64,000 nucleotides of DNA from AP-15 sp963701815 (GTDB lineage Bacteria; Pseudomonadota; Alphaproteobacteria; ATCC43930; CGMCC-115725): positions 62,001 to 126,000 of the forward strand of contig CAVPBN010000009.1 in NCBI GenBank assembly GCA_963701815.1, written 5' to 3'. The notes beneath the pieces are model-generated. The model searched no databases. It saw nothing but the letters and a program-made list of their open reading frames with translations, and was not told the DNA's origin. Both the position numbers and the translations under genes were made by a program. Of this stretch, positions 55,079 to 64,000 are shown one piece after another (within the stretch, counting starts at the first letter, position 1; each line of letters starts with the position of its first letter).

Positions 55079-56122
55079 GTGAGCCTGAAAATCCCTGCAA
55101 CCGTCGTTACCGGCTTTCTTGGTGCCGGCAAAACCAGCCTGATCCGACACCTGCTGGAGCGCAGCGGCGGCCGTCGGCTGGCGCTTCTGATCAACGAGTT
55201 CGGCACTCTCGGCATCGATCGGGGGATCATCGGCGGCTGTGGGATTCCGACCTGTCGCGAAGAGGATGTGATCGAGCTTGCCAATGGCTGCATCTGCTGC
55301 ACCGTGGCCGACGACTTTCTGCCGGCGATGCGCGCGATCCTGGCCCGCAACCCGGTCCCAGATCACATCATCATCGAGACATCGGGCCTGGCGTTGCCCA
55401 AACCGCTGGTGCAGGCCTTTGCCTGGCCCGAGGTGAAGACGCGGGTTACGGTCGACGGCGTCCTCGTGGTCGTCGACGCGGCGGCGGTGCTGGCCGGTCG
55501 GTTCGCCGCCGATCCCGCCGCTCTGGCGAAACAGCGGGCGGCCGATCCCGCGCTTAGTCATGACGAAAGCCCACTCGAGGAATTGTTCGAGGAGCAGCTG
55601 CTCTGCGCGGATCTCGTGCTGGTCAACAAGAGCGATCAAGTCGGCGTCAACGACATCGAGCTGATCGAGGCGACAATCCGCTCGCATTTGCGGCCCTCCG
55701 TTCGGCTGCTATGGACAAATCATGGGAGAGTTGATCCGATCGTCGCCCTCGGCTTGGGGATCGGGGCCGAGGACGATTTGGAAAACCGCCCGTCGCACCA
55801 TGATGGCGGCGAAGAGCACGGGCACGACGATTTCGAAAGCTTTGTTATCGGCGTGCCGCCGGTCATGGACCCGATGCAGATCGAGGCTCGTCTGCGCGAG
55901 GCCGCCCGTCGGTTCGATATCCTTCGGATCAAAGGGTTTCTCGCTGTCGCGGGGAAGCCTTTGCGCCAAGTGGTGCAGGCCGTCGGCGAGCGCGTCGAGC
56001 GCTATTACGATCGCCCCTGGCGCGCGAGCGAGGAGCAGCACGGCCGTCTCGTGGTAATCGGCCGGCGTGGTCTGGACCCGGCGGCGATCCGGGACGTGAT
56101 CCTGGCGAACGCCACGGCATGA
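55079..56122 (+). CDS. cobW: CobW-family metal-handling GTPase
   Basis: G3E GTPase of 347 residues, probably delivering cobalt for cobalamin. GTG 55079 has a good aaggag ribosome site. Motifs: GTP loop VTGFLGAGKTSLIRHL, the metal site GCICCT within ELANGCICCTVADDFL, the effector segment HIIIETSGLALPKPLVQAF, VNKSD for guanine, and a histidine-rich stretch HHDGGEEHGHDDFE near residue 240. The C-terminal CobW domain ends with WRASEEQHGRLVVIGRRGLD. Follows the porin by 66 bp. Confidence 0.93.
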   Translation: MSLKIPATVVTGFLGAGKTSLIRHLLERSGGRRLALLINEFGTLGIDRGIIGGCGIPTCREEDVIELANGCICCTVADDFLPAMRAILARNPVPDHIIIETSGLALPKPLVQAFAWPEVKTRVTVDGVLVVVDAAAVLAGRFAADPAALAKQRAADPALSHDESPLEELFEEQLLCADLVLVNKSDQVGVNDIELIEATIRSHLRPSVRLLWTNHGRVDPIVALGLGIGAEDDLENRPSHHDGGEEHGHDDFESFVIGVPPVMDPMQIEARLREAARRFDILRIKGFLAVAGKPLRQVVQAVGERVERYYDRPWRASEEQHGRLVVIGRRGLDPAAIRDVILANATA

Positions 56123-56328
56123 CCCTGACGCCGGCGGCCCAGGGCATGTTGCCCTCTCCATGCGTGGGGATCTGCCGCATCGACGATGCGACGGGTTGGC
56201 GCCTCGGTTGCGCGCGACACGAACCTTCGGGTCTCGCAGCATATGGGCGCGGTCGGCAGCCGATACGGGATCGTCCGGCAGAGTGGGGCGGGACCAAATG
56301 CCGACCCCCGTTCGCCGGATCGCCTTGA
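56119..56328 (+). CDS. DUF1289 protein, C-terminal half possibly out of frame
   Basis: A 69-residue open frame overlapping the cobW stop (ATGA). LPSPCVGICRIDDATGWRLG followed by C matches the start of DUF1289 proteins, small cysteine proteins often beside cobW. The family normally continues C.GC.R...EIA.W; here the second cysteine pair is reduced to one, and the tail reads like shifted sequence, so an indel or decay after about residue 30 is likely. Function unknown. Confidence 0.65.
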   Translation: MTLTPAAQGMLPSPCVGICRIDDATGWRLGCARHEPSGLAAYGRGRQPIRDRPAEWGGTKCRPPFAGSP

Positions 56329-56346
56329 ATCGAAACTGCGACCGAC

Positions 56347-57851
56347 TCACTCGTAGACGAAAACCGGGTCGTCGAGGTCGATGGCGGGGAACTCGTCTTT
56401 TTCGGTCCAGTAATCCTGAGTGTGCTGCCATTCGGGCTTGTCGAGGCGTTTGGGCAGCAGATGCATGCTCCGCATCAGATAACCGGGATTGAAGTTTTCC
56501 GGGTCGATCCACGGCAACAGCGGCATGTCGCGGTCCTCGGGGCGCAATGCCGGCGTCACCTTGCGTGCGCCCTTTGCCTTCATGTGGTTCAGCAGGCGGC
56601 ACACGAAATCGCCGACCAGATCGGCCCGCAATGTCCAGCTGGCGCGAAAATAGCCGAACACCCAGGCGAGGTTCGGCACGCCGGTGAACATCATGCCGCG
56701 ATAGGTGACCGTGTCGGAAAACGCCAGCGGCCTGCCGTCGATCGCAAAATCGATGTCGCCCAGCACATTCAGATCGAAGCCGGTGGCGGTGACGACGATG
56801 TCGGCGTCGAGGGTCTTGCCGGACCGCAGCAGAATCCCGCTCGCGGTAAATTTCTCGATCTCGTCGGTGACGACCTCGGCCCGGCCGGCGCGGATCGCCG
56901 TCAGCAGGTCGCCGTCCGGAATAAAGGCGATGCGCTGCCGCCACGGCCGGTATGCCGGCGTGAAATGCGTCGCCAGATCGTAGTCGGCGCCGAGATAGGC
57001 GCGCATCGCGGCCAGAAGTTCCTTTTTGACCTTTTCGGGCTCGGCGAACGACCGGGCGGTGAAGATCGCCTGGTCGTGCAGGATCTTTTTGCGCACGATC
57101 TCGTGAATCCAGGTCTCGTCGATGTCGAGCGCCCGCAATTCGTCGGCGATCTCGATCGCATTGCGGCCGGTGCGGAAATAGGTCGGCGAGCGCTGCAGCA
57201 TCGTGACCCCTGCGCTGTCGGCGGCGATCGCCGGGATCAAGGTCGCCGCCGTCGCCCCGGAGCCGATCACGACGATCTTCTTGCCGGCGTAATCGAGATC
57301 CTCCGGCCAATTCTGGGGGTGCACGACCCGGCCCTGGAACTCGGCCATGCCGGGCCATTCCGGGGTGTAGCCCCGGTCATGCCGGTAATAGCCCTGGCAC
57401 ATCCACAGAAAATTCGCGGTCAGATGCCGGGTTTCGCCGGTATCGGTCCGGACGGCGTCGATCGACCATCCCTTATCCCGGCTCGACCAGCGCGCTCTGT
57501 CGATCCGGTGCCGGTAACGGATGTGACGGCCGAGATCGTTGTCGTCGATGACCTCGCCCATATAGCGTAGGATTTCGGCCGCCGCCGCGATCGGCGCGCC
57601 GGTCCAGGGCTTGAACCGATAGCCGAACGTGTAAAGGTCGCTGTCGGAGCGAATGCCCGGATAGCGGTGGGTGCGCCAGGTGCCGCCGAAACCGTCCTGA
57701 GTCTCGAGGACGACGAAACGCAGCCCGGGGCATTGTTGGTCAGATGATAGGCCGCGCCGATCCCGGAGATCCCGGCGCCGACGATGACGACGTCGAAATC
57801 CTCGCTCGTCGTGTCTCCGCCGTTTGCGTCGCGCGCAGCTTTTGCCGTCAT
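56347..57851 (-). CDS. Flavin-containing Baeyer-Villiger-type monooxygenase, frame broken near 57727
   Basis: About 501 residues after correction. FAD loop DVVIVGAGISGIGAAYHL near the N-terminus; a missing base in the gggg run near 57727 breaks the frame, and restoring it gives PGLRFVVLETQDGFGGTWRT. Then YPGIRSDSDLYTFGY, FLWMCQGYYR, the NADPH loop IVVIGSGATAATLIPAIA, and VVTATGFDLNVLG follow. The typical BVMO fingerprint FxGxxxHxxxWP appears as FQGRVVHPQNWPE. Oxidises ketones or alkylated sulfur/nitrogen; substrate unknown. Convergent with the DUF1289 gene. Confidence 0.85.
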
Positions 57852-57947
57852 CGGTGCCTGTACTCCCATCCGCCGGCAACTTACCCGATCCCCCGGCCGC
57901 CCGTACGCGACAACAGCCGTCGGCGTCGTCCTTGGCGGGAACCCGTA

Positions 57948-59102
57948 TTATCCTCGCAAGGCGGCAATCTCGGCCGCGGTGTAGCCGAGTTCGCCCATAA
58001 CCGCCTCGGTGTGCTCGCCGAGCGCGGCGGCGAAGGGCTTGGCCGCGACGGGTGCAGCCGAGAGGCGGAACGGCGGGTTTAGTGCCAGAAAGGTACCGCC
58101 GGCATCGGCGATCTCGCCAAAGGCGCGGCGGTGCGCCAATTGCGGGTCGGCCATCGCCTGCTTGACGGTGCGGTAGGGCGAGGACGGCACGCCGTGGCGG
58201 TCGAAGACCGCCTGGACCTCGGCCGTCGTCAAGGTCTTCGACCATTGCTCCAGCTCGTCGACGAGAGCGCCCCAGTTCCGCCGCCGGTTGGTGTATTCGG
58301 CAAAGCGCGGATCGGTGATCCAGCCGGGATTGCCGCTCGCCACCGCCATGTTCTGAAAGGTGCGCTCGCTTGCGACCGCCAGCATGATGTAGCCGTCCCT
58401 GGTCGCGATCGGGCCGAATACCGGCCGTCCGGGGATGTAAGCCGCCGGGAACTGCGCCAGTTGGATCTCGCTCAAGGTCAGGGTCAGCATGCTTTCCAGC
58501 ATCGAGACGTCGATCATCTGCCCTTCGCCGGTCGCCCGGCGGCGGTAGAGCGCGGTCATGATCGCGCCGAAGGCATAGGTGCCGGTCAGCACGTCGGCGA
58601 TGTAGATGCCGCAATAATCGGGCCGGCGCGTCTCCTCCTGGTGCGCGATCTGGGCGAGATCGTAACCCGAGGACGCATGGATCACCGGCGCATAGGCCGG
58701 CAGTTCCGCCGACGGGCCGGTCTGGCCGTAGCCCGAGATCGCGCAATAGACGAGGTCCGGCCTGATCTCGCGCATTGCCGGGTAGTCGAGACCGAAGCGG
58801 CGCATGACGCCAGGGCGGAAATTCTCGACGACGACATCGGCGGTGGCGACCAGTCGCCGCGCCGCCTCGACCCCCAGCGGTGATTTCAGATCGAGCACGA
58901 TGCTCCGCTTGCCGGCGTTCAACTGGCCAAAGCTGGTGCTGGCGCCGCCGCGCAGCGGCGGGCGGGTGCGCATCATGTCGCCCTCGGGCGCCTCGATCTT
59001 GATCACCTCGGCGCCGAGATCGGCCAGCATCCGGCCGCAATGCGGGCCGGCGATCGTCGTCGTGAAATCGAGCACGCGCAGATCGCCCAAGGCGCCGGTC
59101 AT
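57948..59102 (-). CDS. CaiB/BaiF-family CoA transferase
   Basis: Class III CoA transferase of 384 residues from ATG 59102, behind a ggaggg site. LRVLDFTTTIAGPHCGRMLA and LGAEVIKIEAPEGDMMRTRP open the protein, then LDLKSPLGVEAARRLVATAD, VENFRPGVMRRFGLDYPAMR, the active aspartate region YIADVLTGTYAFGAIMTALY, and RATGEGQMIDVSMLESMLTL. The acid that is charged with CoA is unknown. Shares direction with the monooxygenase, 96 bp upstream, so they may work in the same breakdown route. Confidence 0.92.
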   Translation of the reverse strand: MTGALGDLRVLDFTTTIAGPHCGRMLADLGAEVIKIEAPEGDMMRTRPPLRGGASTSFGQLNAGKRSIVLDLKSPLGVEAARRLVATADVVVENFRPGVMRRFGLDYPAMREIRPDLVYCAISGYGQTGPSAELPAYAPVIHASSGYDLAQIAHQEETRRPDYCGIYIADVLTGTYAFGAIMTALYRRRATGEGQMIDVSMLESMLTLTLSEIQLAQFPAAYIPGRPVFGPIATRDGYIMLAVASERTFQNMAVASGNPGWITDPRFAEYTNRRRNWGALVDELEQWSKTLTTAEVQAVFDRHGVPSSPYRTVKQAMADPQLAHRRAFGEIADAGGTFLALNPPFRLSAAPVAAKPFAAALGEHTEAVMGELGYTAAEIAALRG

Positions 59103-59259
59103 GATTTCCCTCCCGCTGATACGCCGATCGGGCAGGGTCGGGGCCGCGCGCGAAATGTCAAGCGGCCTCAAGTTTGCTCCGGCCTCTCGTCCCGCCTGGC
59201 CTTGTGTTTCCCCCGGTTCGGTGCGAAGAGAGCGGCCTCGTATTCCAGGGAGGACCGAG

Positions 59260-60021
59260 ATGGCATTTCGCAACATACACGCCGGGATGGCGACCTATCG
59301 CGGGCATGGCGGCGACCGCGGCGACGCCTATTACGCGCACCCGGACAATGCCGGGCCGCATCCCGGCGTCGTCGTGATCCATCACATGCCCGGCTGGGAC
59401 GAATGGACCTGCGAAGTCGCCCGCAAATTCGCCCATCACGGTTATGCCGCGATGGCGCCGAGCCTCTATTTCCGCGTCGGCGACGGCGCTCAGGAGGCGG
59501 TCGTGAACAAGGTGCGCGAGAGCGGCGGCATCCCCGACGAGCAGATGCTCGGCGACGTGACCGGCGCGATCGACTTCCTGCGCTCGCAGCCGCATGCGAG
59601 CGGCAAGGTCGGCGTGATCGGCTTCTGCTCCGGCGGACGGCAGACCTATCTGGTCGCCTGCAAGCTGTCGCATCTGGTCCAGGGTGCGGTCGATTGCTGG
59701 GGCGGCAACGTCATCGTCGACGACAAGTCGCGACTGACCAAGGGCCAGCCGGTGCAGCCTTTCGATTTCACCTCGGGCATCGAATGCCCATTGTTGGGGC
59801 TCTTCGGCAACGAGGACCCGAACCCGTCGGCCGACCAGGTCAACCGCACCGAGGCGGAATTGAAGCGTCTCGGCAAGAATTACGAATTCCACCGCTACGA
59901 CGGCGCCGGCCATGCGTTCTTCGCGCATTACCGGCCGAATTACCGGCCCGAGCAGGCGGTCGACGGCTGGCACAAGGTCTTCGCCTTCTTCCACAAGCAT
60001 CTCGGCGCCCCGCGCACGTAG
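59260..60021 (+). CDS. Dienelactone hydrolase family protein
   Basis: 253-residue alpha/beta hydrolase. PGVVVIHHMPGWDEWTCEVA and FAHHGYAAMAPSLYFR are typical; the nucleophile elbow GFCSGGRQTYL carries the cysteine of dienelactone hydrolases, with the acid in LFGNEDPNPSADQ and the base in DGAGHAFF. Good ribosome site (gggagg). Divergent from the CoA transferase. May open a lactone made by the neighbouring Baeyer-Villiger-type enzyme, but this is inference. Confidence 0.9.
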   Translation: MAFRNIHAGMATYRGHGGDRGDAYYAHPDNAGPHPGVVVIHHMPGWDEWTCEVARKFAHHGYAAMAPSLYFRVGDGAQEAVVNKVRESGGIPDEQMLGDVTGAIDFLRSQPHASGKVGVIGFCSGGRQTYLVACKLSHLVQGAVDCWGGNVIVDDKSRLTKGQPVQPFDFTSGIECPLLGLFGNEDPNPSADQVNRTEAELKRLGKNYEFHRYDGAGHAFFAHYRPNYRPEQAVDGWHKVFAFFHKHLGAPRT

Positions 60022-60170
60022 CTTCTGCCGGACCGGCCGATGATCGCCGCTGCGGTCGTCGGCCTCGGCCGCCGCACCGCGGTCGGGGCGGTACAGGGCA
60101 AGAACGCGCTCGGCGCTTTACCCGCGCCGTCAGCGGCAACCGGGAGCCGGTCCTGGAGGAGCAGAAGGCC

Positions 60171-60764
60171 ATGATTTTCGAGAGGCTGAAATCGGGCGTC
60201 ATCACCGTTGGTGACGGACGCGGCTTTGTCGTCGAAGGTGCGGGCGAGCGCCTCGTCATCACGGCCGCGCACTGCCTGCCGTCCCTGCCGCCGGCCCTGC
60301 GCTCTTTCGGGATCGAGGCGCGGACCTACGGGCCGCTCCTCGCCCGCCGCGGGGAGGAGCCCTGCGCGCGGGCGGTATGTCGCTTCGTCGACCCGATCGC
60401 CGACATCGCGGTGCTCGGTTCTCCCGACAATCCGCACGCCGACGATTACAAAGCGCTGATGGAGACGGCGACGGCGGCGTCGTTCGGCGATTCCGTCCGG
60501 CACCCGGTGAATTTCTGGCTGCCGGCCCGGCTGCTGTCGCTCGACGGCCGGTGGTTCTCCTGCACCATCCGTCACTACGGCGGGCCGCTGTGGATCACCC
60601 ACGCCGCCGAGCGCGTCCACGGCGGGATGTCGGGCTCGCCGATCGTCGCCGAGGCCGGGACGGCGATCGGGGTCGTGTGCACCACCACCTCGCCCAGAGA
60701 CGGCGGTCCGAACGCGCGCCTCTCCGACAATTTGCCGGGATGGCTGCTCCGCGACGCCCCATAG
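60171..60764 (+). CDS. Trypsin-like serine protease without a signal peptide
   Basis: 197-residue chymotrypsin-fold protein with the full catalytic triad: histidine in VITAAHCLP, aspartate in PIADIAVLG, and serine in HGGMSGSPIV. No signal peptide or membrane segment and no PDZ domain, so it would act in the cytoplasm, unlike DegP/HtrA. Start ATG 60171 follows ggagga. The closest well-known types are stand-alone trypsin-like peptidase domains. Target unknown. Confidence 0.85.
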   Translation: MIFERLKSGVITVGDGRGFVVEGAGERLVITAAHCLPSLPPALRSFGIEARTYGPLLARRGEEPCARAVCRFVDPIADIAVLGSPDNPHADDYKALMETATAASFGDSVRHPVNFWLPARLLSLDGRWFSCTIRHYGGPLWITHAAERVHGGMSGSPIVAEAGTAIGVVCTTTSPRDGGPNARLSDNLPGWLLRDAP

Positions 60765-61036
60765 GCGACCCGCCCATCGCCGTTTTCGCGGCCCAATGGC
60801 CGACCTGCATGCTCCCCCGTCGACGCCTTACGAACGGCCTCACGGCCGCCCGCGCATGACGCGCGGCCGATGAAGGAATGTTGTTTCGCAACGGATGCGG
60901 TCGATTGGTTCGGGCCGCGCCACCCACCAGACGGCGAGGTCCGCCGGGCGGGTCCGCAAGGTCCGAGCCCGTGCCGGGCTTGGCGGGTGGGTCCGGACTG
61001 GCCACATTACGCGGGCAATTCGATCCGGGGACGAGA

Positions 61037-62737
<1,701 letters not shown>

Positions 62738-62772
62738 GCAGCACTAGCCGCCCGACGAATTAGGTCGCCTCT

Positions 62773-62791
62773 TGATACGTATCTCGTATCA
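62773..62791 (+). promoter_or_regulatory. Palindromic operator over the higBA promoter
   Basis: TGATACG (62773-62779), five bases, then CGTATCA (62785-62791): a perfect 7-bp inverted repeat. It overlaps a candidate -35 TTGATA (62772-62777) and sits 21 bp before the higB ATG. HigA-type antitoxins repress their own operon by binding such palindromes, so this is the likely site. Confidence 0.75.
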
Positions 62792-62812
62792 TATTATGTC
62801 AGGTGCGGGCGG

Positions 62813-63094
62813 ATGATCCGATCGTTCAAATGTAAGGAAACGGAAGGTGTATGGCACGGCCGGGTGAGCCGGGGATTTCCCCGCGAAATTCAGGATCGGG
62901 GATTGCGAAAACTGCGGCAGCTCGATGCCTCGCGCATTTTGGAGGACCTCCGGAGCCCGCCCGGAAACCGCCTCGAATCGCTGAGAGGAGGTCGGGCCGG
63001 GCAGATGAGCATCCGGATCAACGAACAATGGCGCGTATGCTTTGTCTGGGCGGACGGGCATGCAGATGATGTAGAGATTGTCGACTATCATTGA
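62813..63094 (+). CDS. higB: HigB-type toxin (RelE/ParE superfamily)
   Basis: 93-residue mRNA-cleaving-type toxin of the plasmid-maintenance killer family. Start MIRSFKCKETEGVW; LRKLRQLDASRILEDLRSPP and MSIRINEQWRVCFVWADGHA, with VEIVDYH at the end, are the family sequence, including the basic/aromatic residues of the active face. Toxin precedes antitoxin, the order typical of hig loci, with 10 bases between them. Confidence 0.93.
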   Translation: MIRSFKCKETEGVWHGRVSRGFPREIQDRGLRKLRQLDASRILEDLRSPPGNRLESLRGGRAGQMSIRINEQWRVCFVWADGHADDVEIVDYH

Positions 63095-63104
63095 CGGGAC
63101 AACG

Positions 63105-63407
63105 ATGGACGAGCTTCATAATCCGCACCCGGGCGAGATTCTCAAAGAAGAGTTCCTGAGCGAGATCGGCATGAGCCAGAACCAGCTGGCCCAGGCGATC
63201 GGTGTTCCGGGAAATCGCATCCACGCGATCGTCAACGGCAGCCGCGACATCACCGCCGACACCGATCTGCGGCTGTGCCGGTTCTTCCGGCTGTCGGAGG
63301 GCTACTTTCTTCGCCTCCAGAACGCCTACGATACGCTCGAAGCCAAGCGCCGCATCGCCGACCAGCTCGCACGCATCGAGCCCTACAAGCCGCAGAAGGC
63401 AGCCTGA
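63105..63407 (+). CDS. higA: HigA-type antitoxin, XRE family
   Basis: 100-residue antitoxin and autorepressor. NPHPGEILKEEFLSEIGMSQ is the classic HigA opening; the helix-turn-helix is MSQNQLAQAIGVPGNRIHAI with VNGSRDITADTDLRLCRFF after it. ATG 63105 follows a gggac site; earlier in-frame codons at 63078 are less likely. It should bind HigB and the palindrome at 62773-62791. Confidence 0.94.
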   Translation: MDELHNPHPGEILKEEFLSEIGMSQNQLAQAIGVPGNRIHAIVNGSRDITADTDLRLCRFFRLSEGYFLRLQNAYDTLEAKRRIADQLARIEPYKPQKAA

Positions 63408-63526
63408 ACCATCAGGATTGGAAATCCCGATACCGGCGAGCCGGTACGCATCTCGATCGTCACGAGCGGGACGAATACCTGTATACCCTCTCGTGCCCGC
63501 GCGGCGATGACTCCCTGGCGATCCGG

Positions 63527-64000
63527 CTAGCCCAGCACGCTGACATCGTCGGGGTTGATCAGGTCGGGCACGGTCCAGCCGTCGAGATCGTATTCGGCCA
63601 TGCACTGGTCGGCGAAGCTCTTCCAGCGATCGTATTGGCCGGAGCCGACAGCCGCGCGCAACGCGTCGATGCGGATTTCCTCGTGGCTGCCGGCGTAGTT
63701 GATCTCGTAAAGCTCGTGCCGGCCGCCGAACTCGCTGCCGACTGCATCCCATAGCAGCTTCATCAGCTTGACCCGCTCGACCGCGCTAACCCCGCCCGAG
63801 CCGCGGACATAGAGGTCGAGATACTTGCGCAGCTCGGGGGTCTTGGAAATCGCGCGCGTGCGAGTTGAGATAGATCAGGCTGCTGGCGACGGTCTTCTCG
63901 ATCGTGTGTTTTATTTGAGTGTAGGCCTCCGGCGCCAAGACCCGGTACGCCATCGCCGGCTCCAAACCCGGCAGCACGCAGCCATCCGCCCAAGGATCGA
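63527..64000 (-). CDS. 4-hydroxyphenylacetate 3-monooxygenase-type (HpaB) flavin hydroxylase, C-terminal part, frame broken near 63857
   Basis: The window ends inside this gene, so only the C-terminal roughly 157 residues are visible. PGLEPAMAYRVLAPEAYTQI and KTVASSLIYLNSHARDF are followed by one extra base; removing it gives KTPELRKYLDLYVRGSGG and then LMKLLWDAVGSEFGGRHELY, EINYAGSHEEIRIDALRAA to the stop at 63527. These are HpaB/pyoverdin-chromophore-family C-terminal sequences. Oxidises aromatic rings with reduced FAD. Convergent with higA. Confidence 0.85.

Noticed and set aside
63431..63446. Hairpin TACCGG-N4-CCGGTA after higA as a terminator
   Set aside because: Only 6 bp with no T-run; too weak to call.

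Overview
The window is high-GC chromosomal DNA from an alphaproteobacterium, most likely a Rhodospirillales-type lineage. The case rests on the full alphaproteobacterial dcw order (mraZ to ftsZ, then lpxC and bamD), a serC-serA-hisZ-purA block, an iscR/cysteine desulfurase/iscA/ferredoxin block, and CbtAB cobalt transport under a cobalamin riboswitch. No species can be named from sequence reading alone.

Layout. 1-6.5 kb: 3' -truncated pepN, a split chromate transporter, a lone PAS protein, a GYD-domain protein, an allantoinase-like deacetylase, an ElaA acetyltransferase, a luciferase-like oxidoreductase and a small ribbon-helix-helix-like protein. 6.7-26.3 kb: the division and cell-wall cluster, with mostly overlapping stops and starts, opened by a promoter that carries four 10-bp-spaced MraZ-type repeats. 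murD is absent from its usual place between mraY and ftsW. 26.3-34.4 kb: an accessory leftward block for surface glycan synthesis (two glycosyltransferases in AT-richer DNA, three sugar C-methyltransferase-type proteins in a row, a sugar epimerase and a glucose-1-phosphate cytidylyltransferase), ending at about 520 bp of gene-free DNA and an elongator tRNA-Met. 35-41.6 kb: a leftward sulfur/Fe-S operon running cysE-iscR-two cysteine desulfurases-iscA-remnant HscA-ferredoxin-tenA-mnmA. 41.8-51.9 kb: a hydrolase, a metallo-beta-lactamase-fold protein, the serine/histidine/purine block, cinA, a phosphoesterase, RidA and a thioesterase. 52.4-56.3 kb: a cobalamin riboswitch followed by cbtB, cbtA, a porin, cobW and a DUF1289 protein. 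56.3-64 kb: a flavin monooxygenase, a CaiB-type CoA transferase, a dienelactone hydrolase, a trypsin-like protease, glnS, a higBA toxin-antitoxin pair and the end of an HpaB-type hydroxylase.

How the parts work together. The dcw cluster covers most of lipid II synthesis plus the divisome core, so loss of the MurD step here means a gene elsewhere must supply it. The isc-like operon links cysteine supply (CysE), sulfur mobilisation (two desulfurases) and use (IscA, ferredoxin, MnmA tRNA thiolation, TenA thiamine salvage), but has no IscU or HscB and only a stump of HscA. The B12-controlled block links an outer-membrane porin, an inner-membrane cobalt carrier and a metal-handling GTPase.

Quality note. 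At least 13 single-base frame breaks are visible in 11 genes, including ones that should be indispensable (ftsL, serC, iscS). In most cases one base restores a normal family sequence, so I treat them mainly as probable assembly indels and annotate the restored gene extents. 'Frame broken' in a call marks these.
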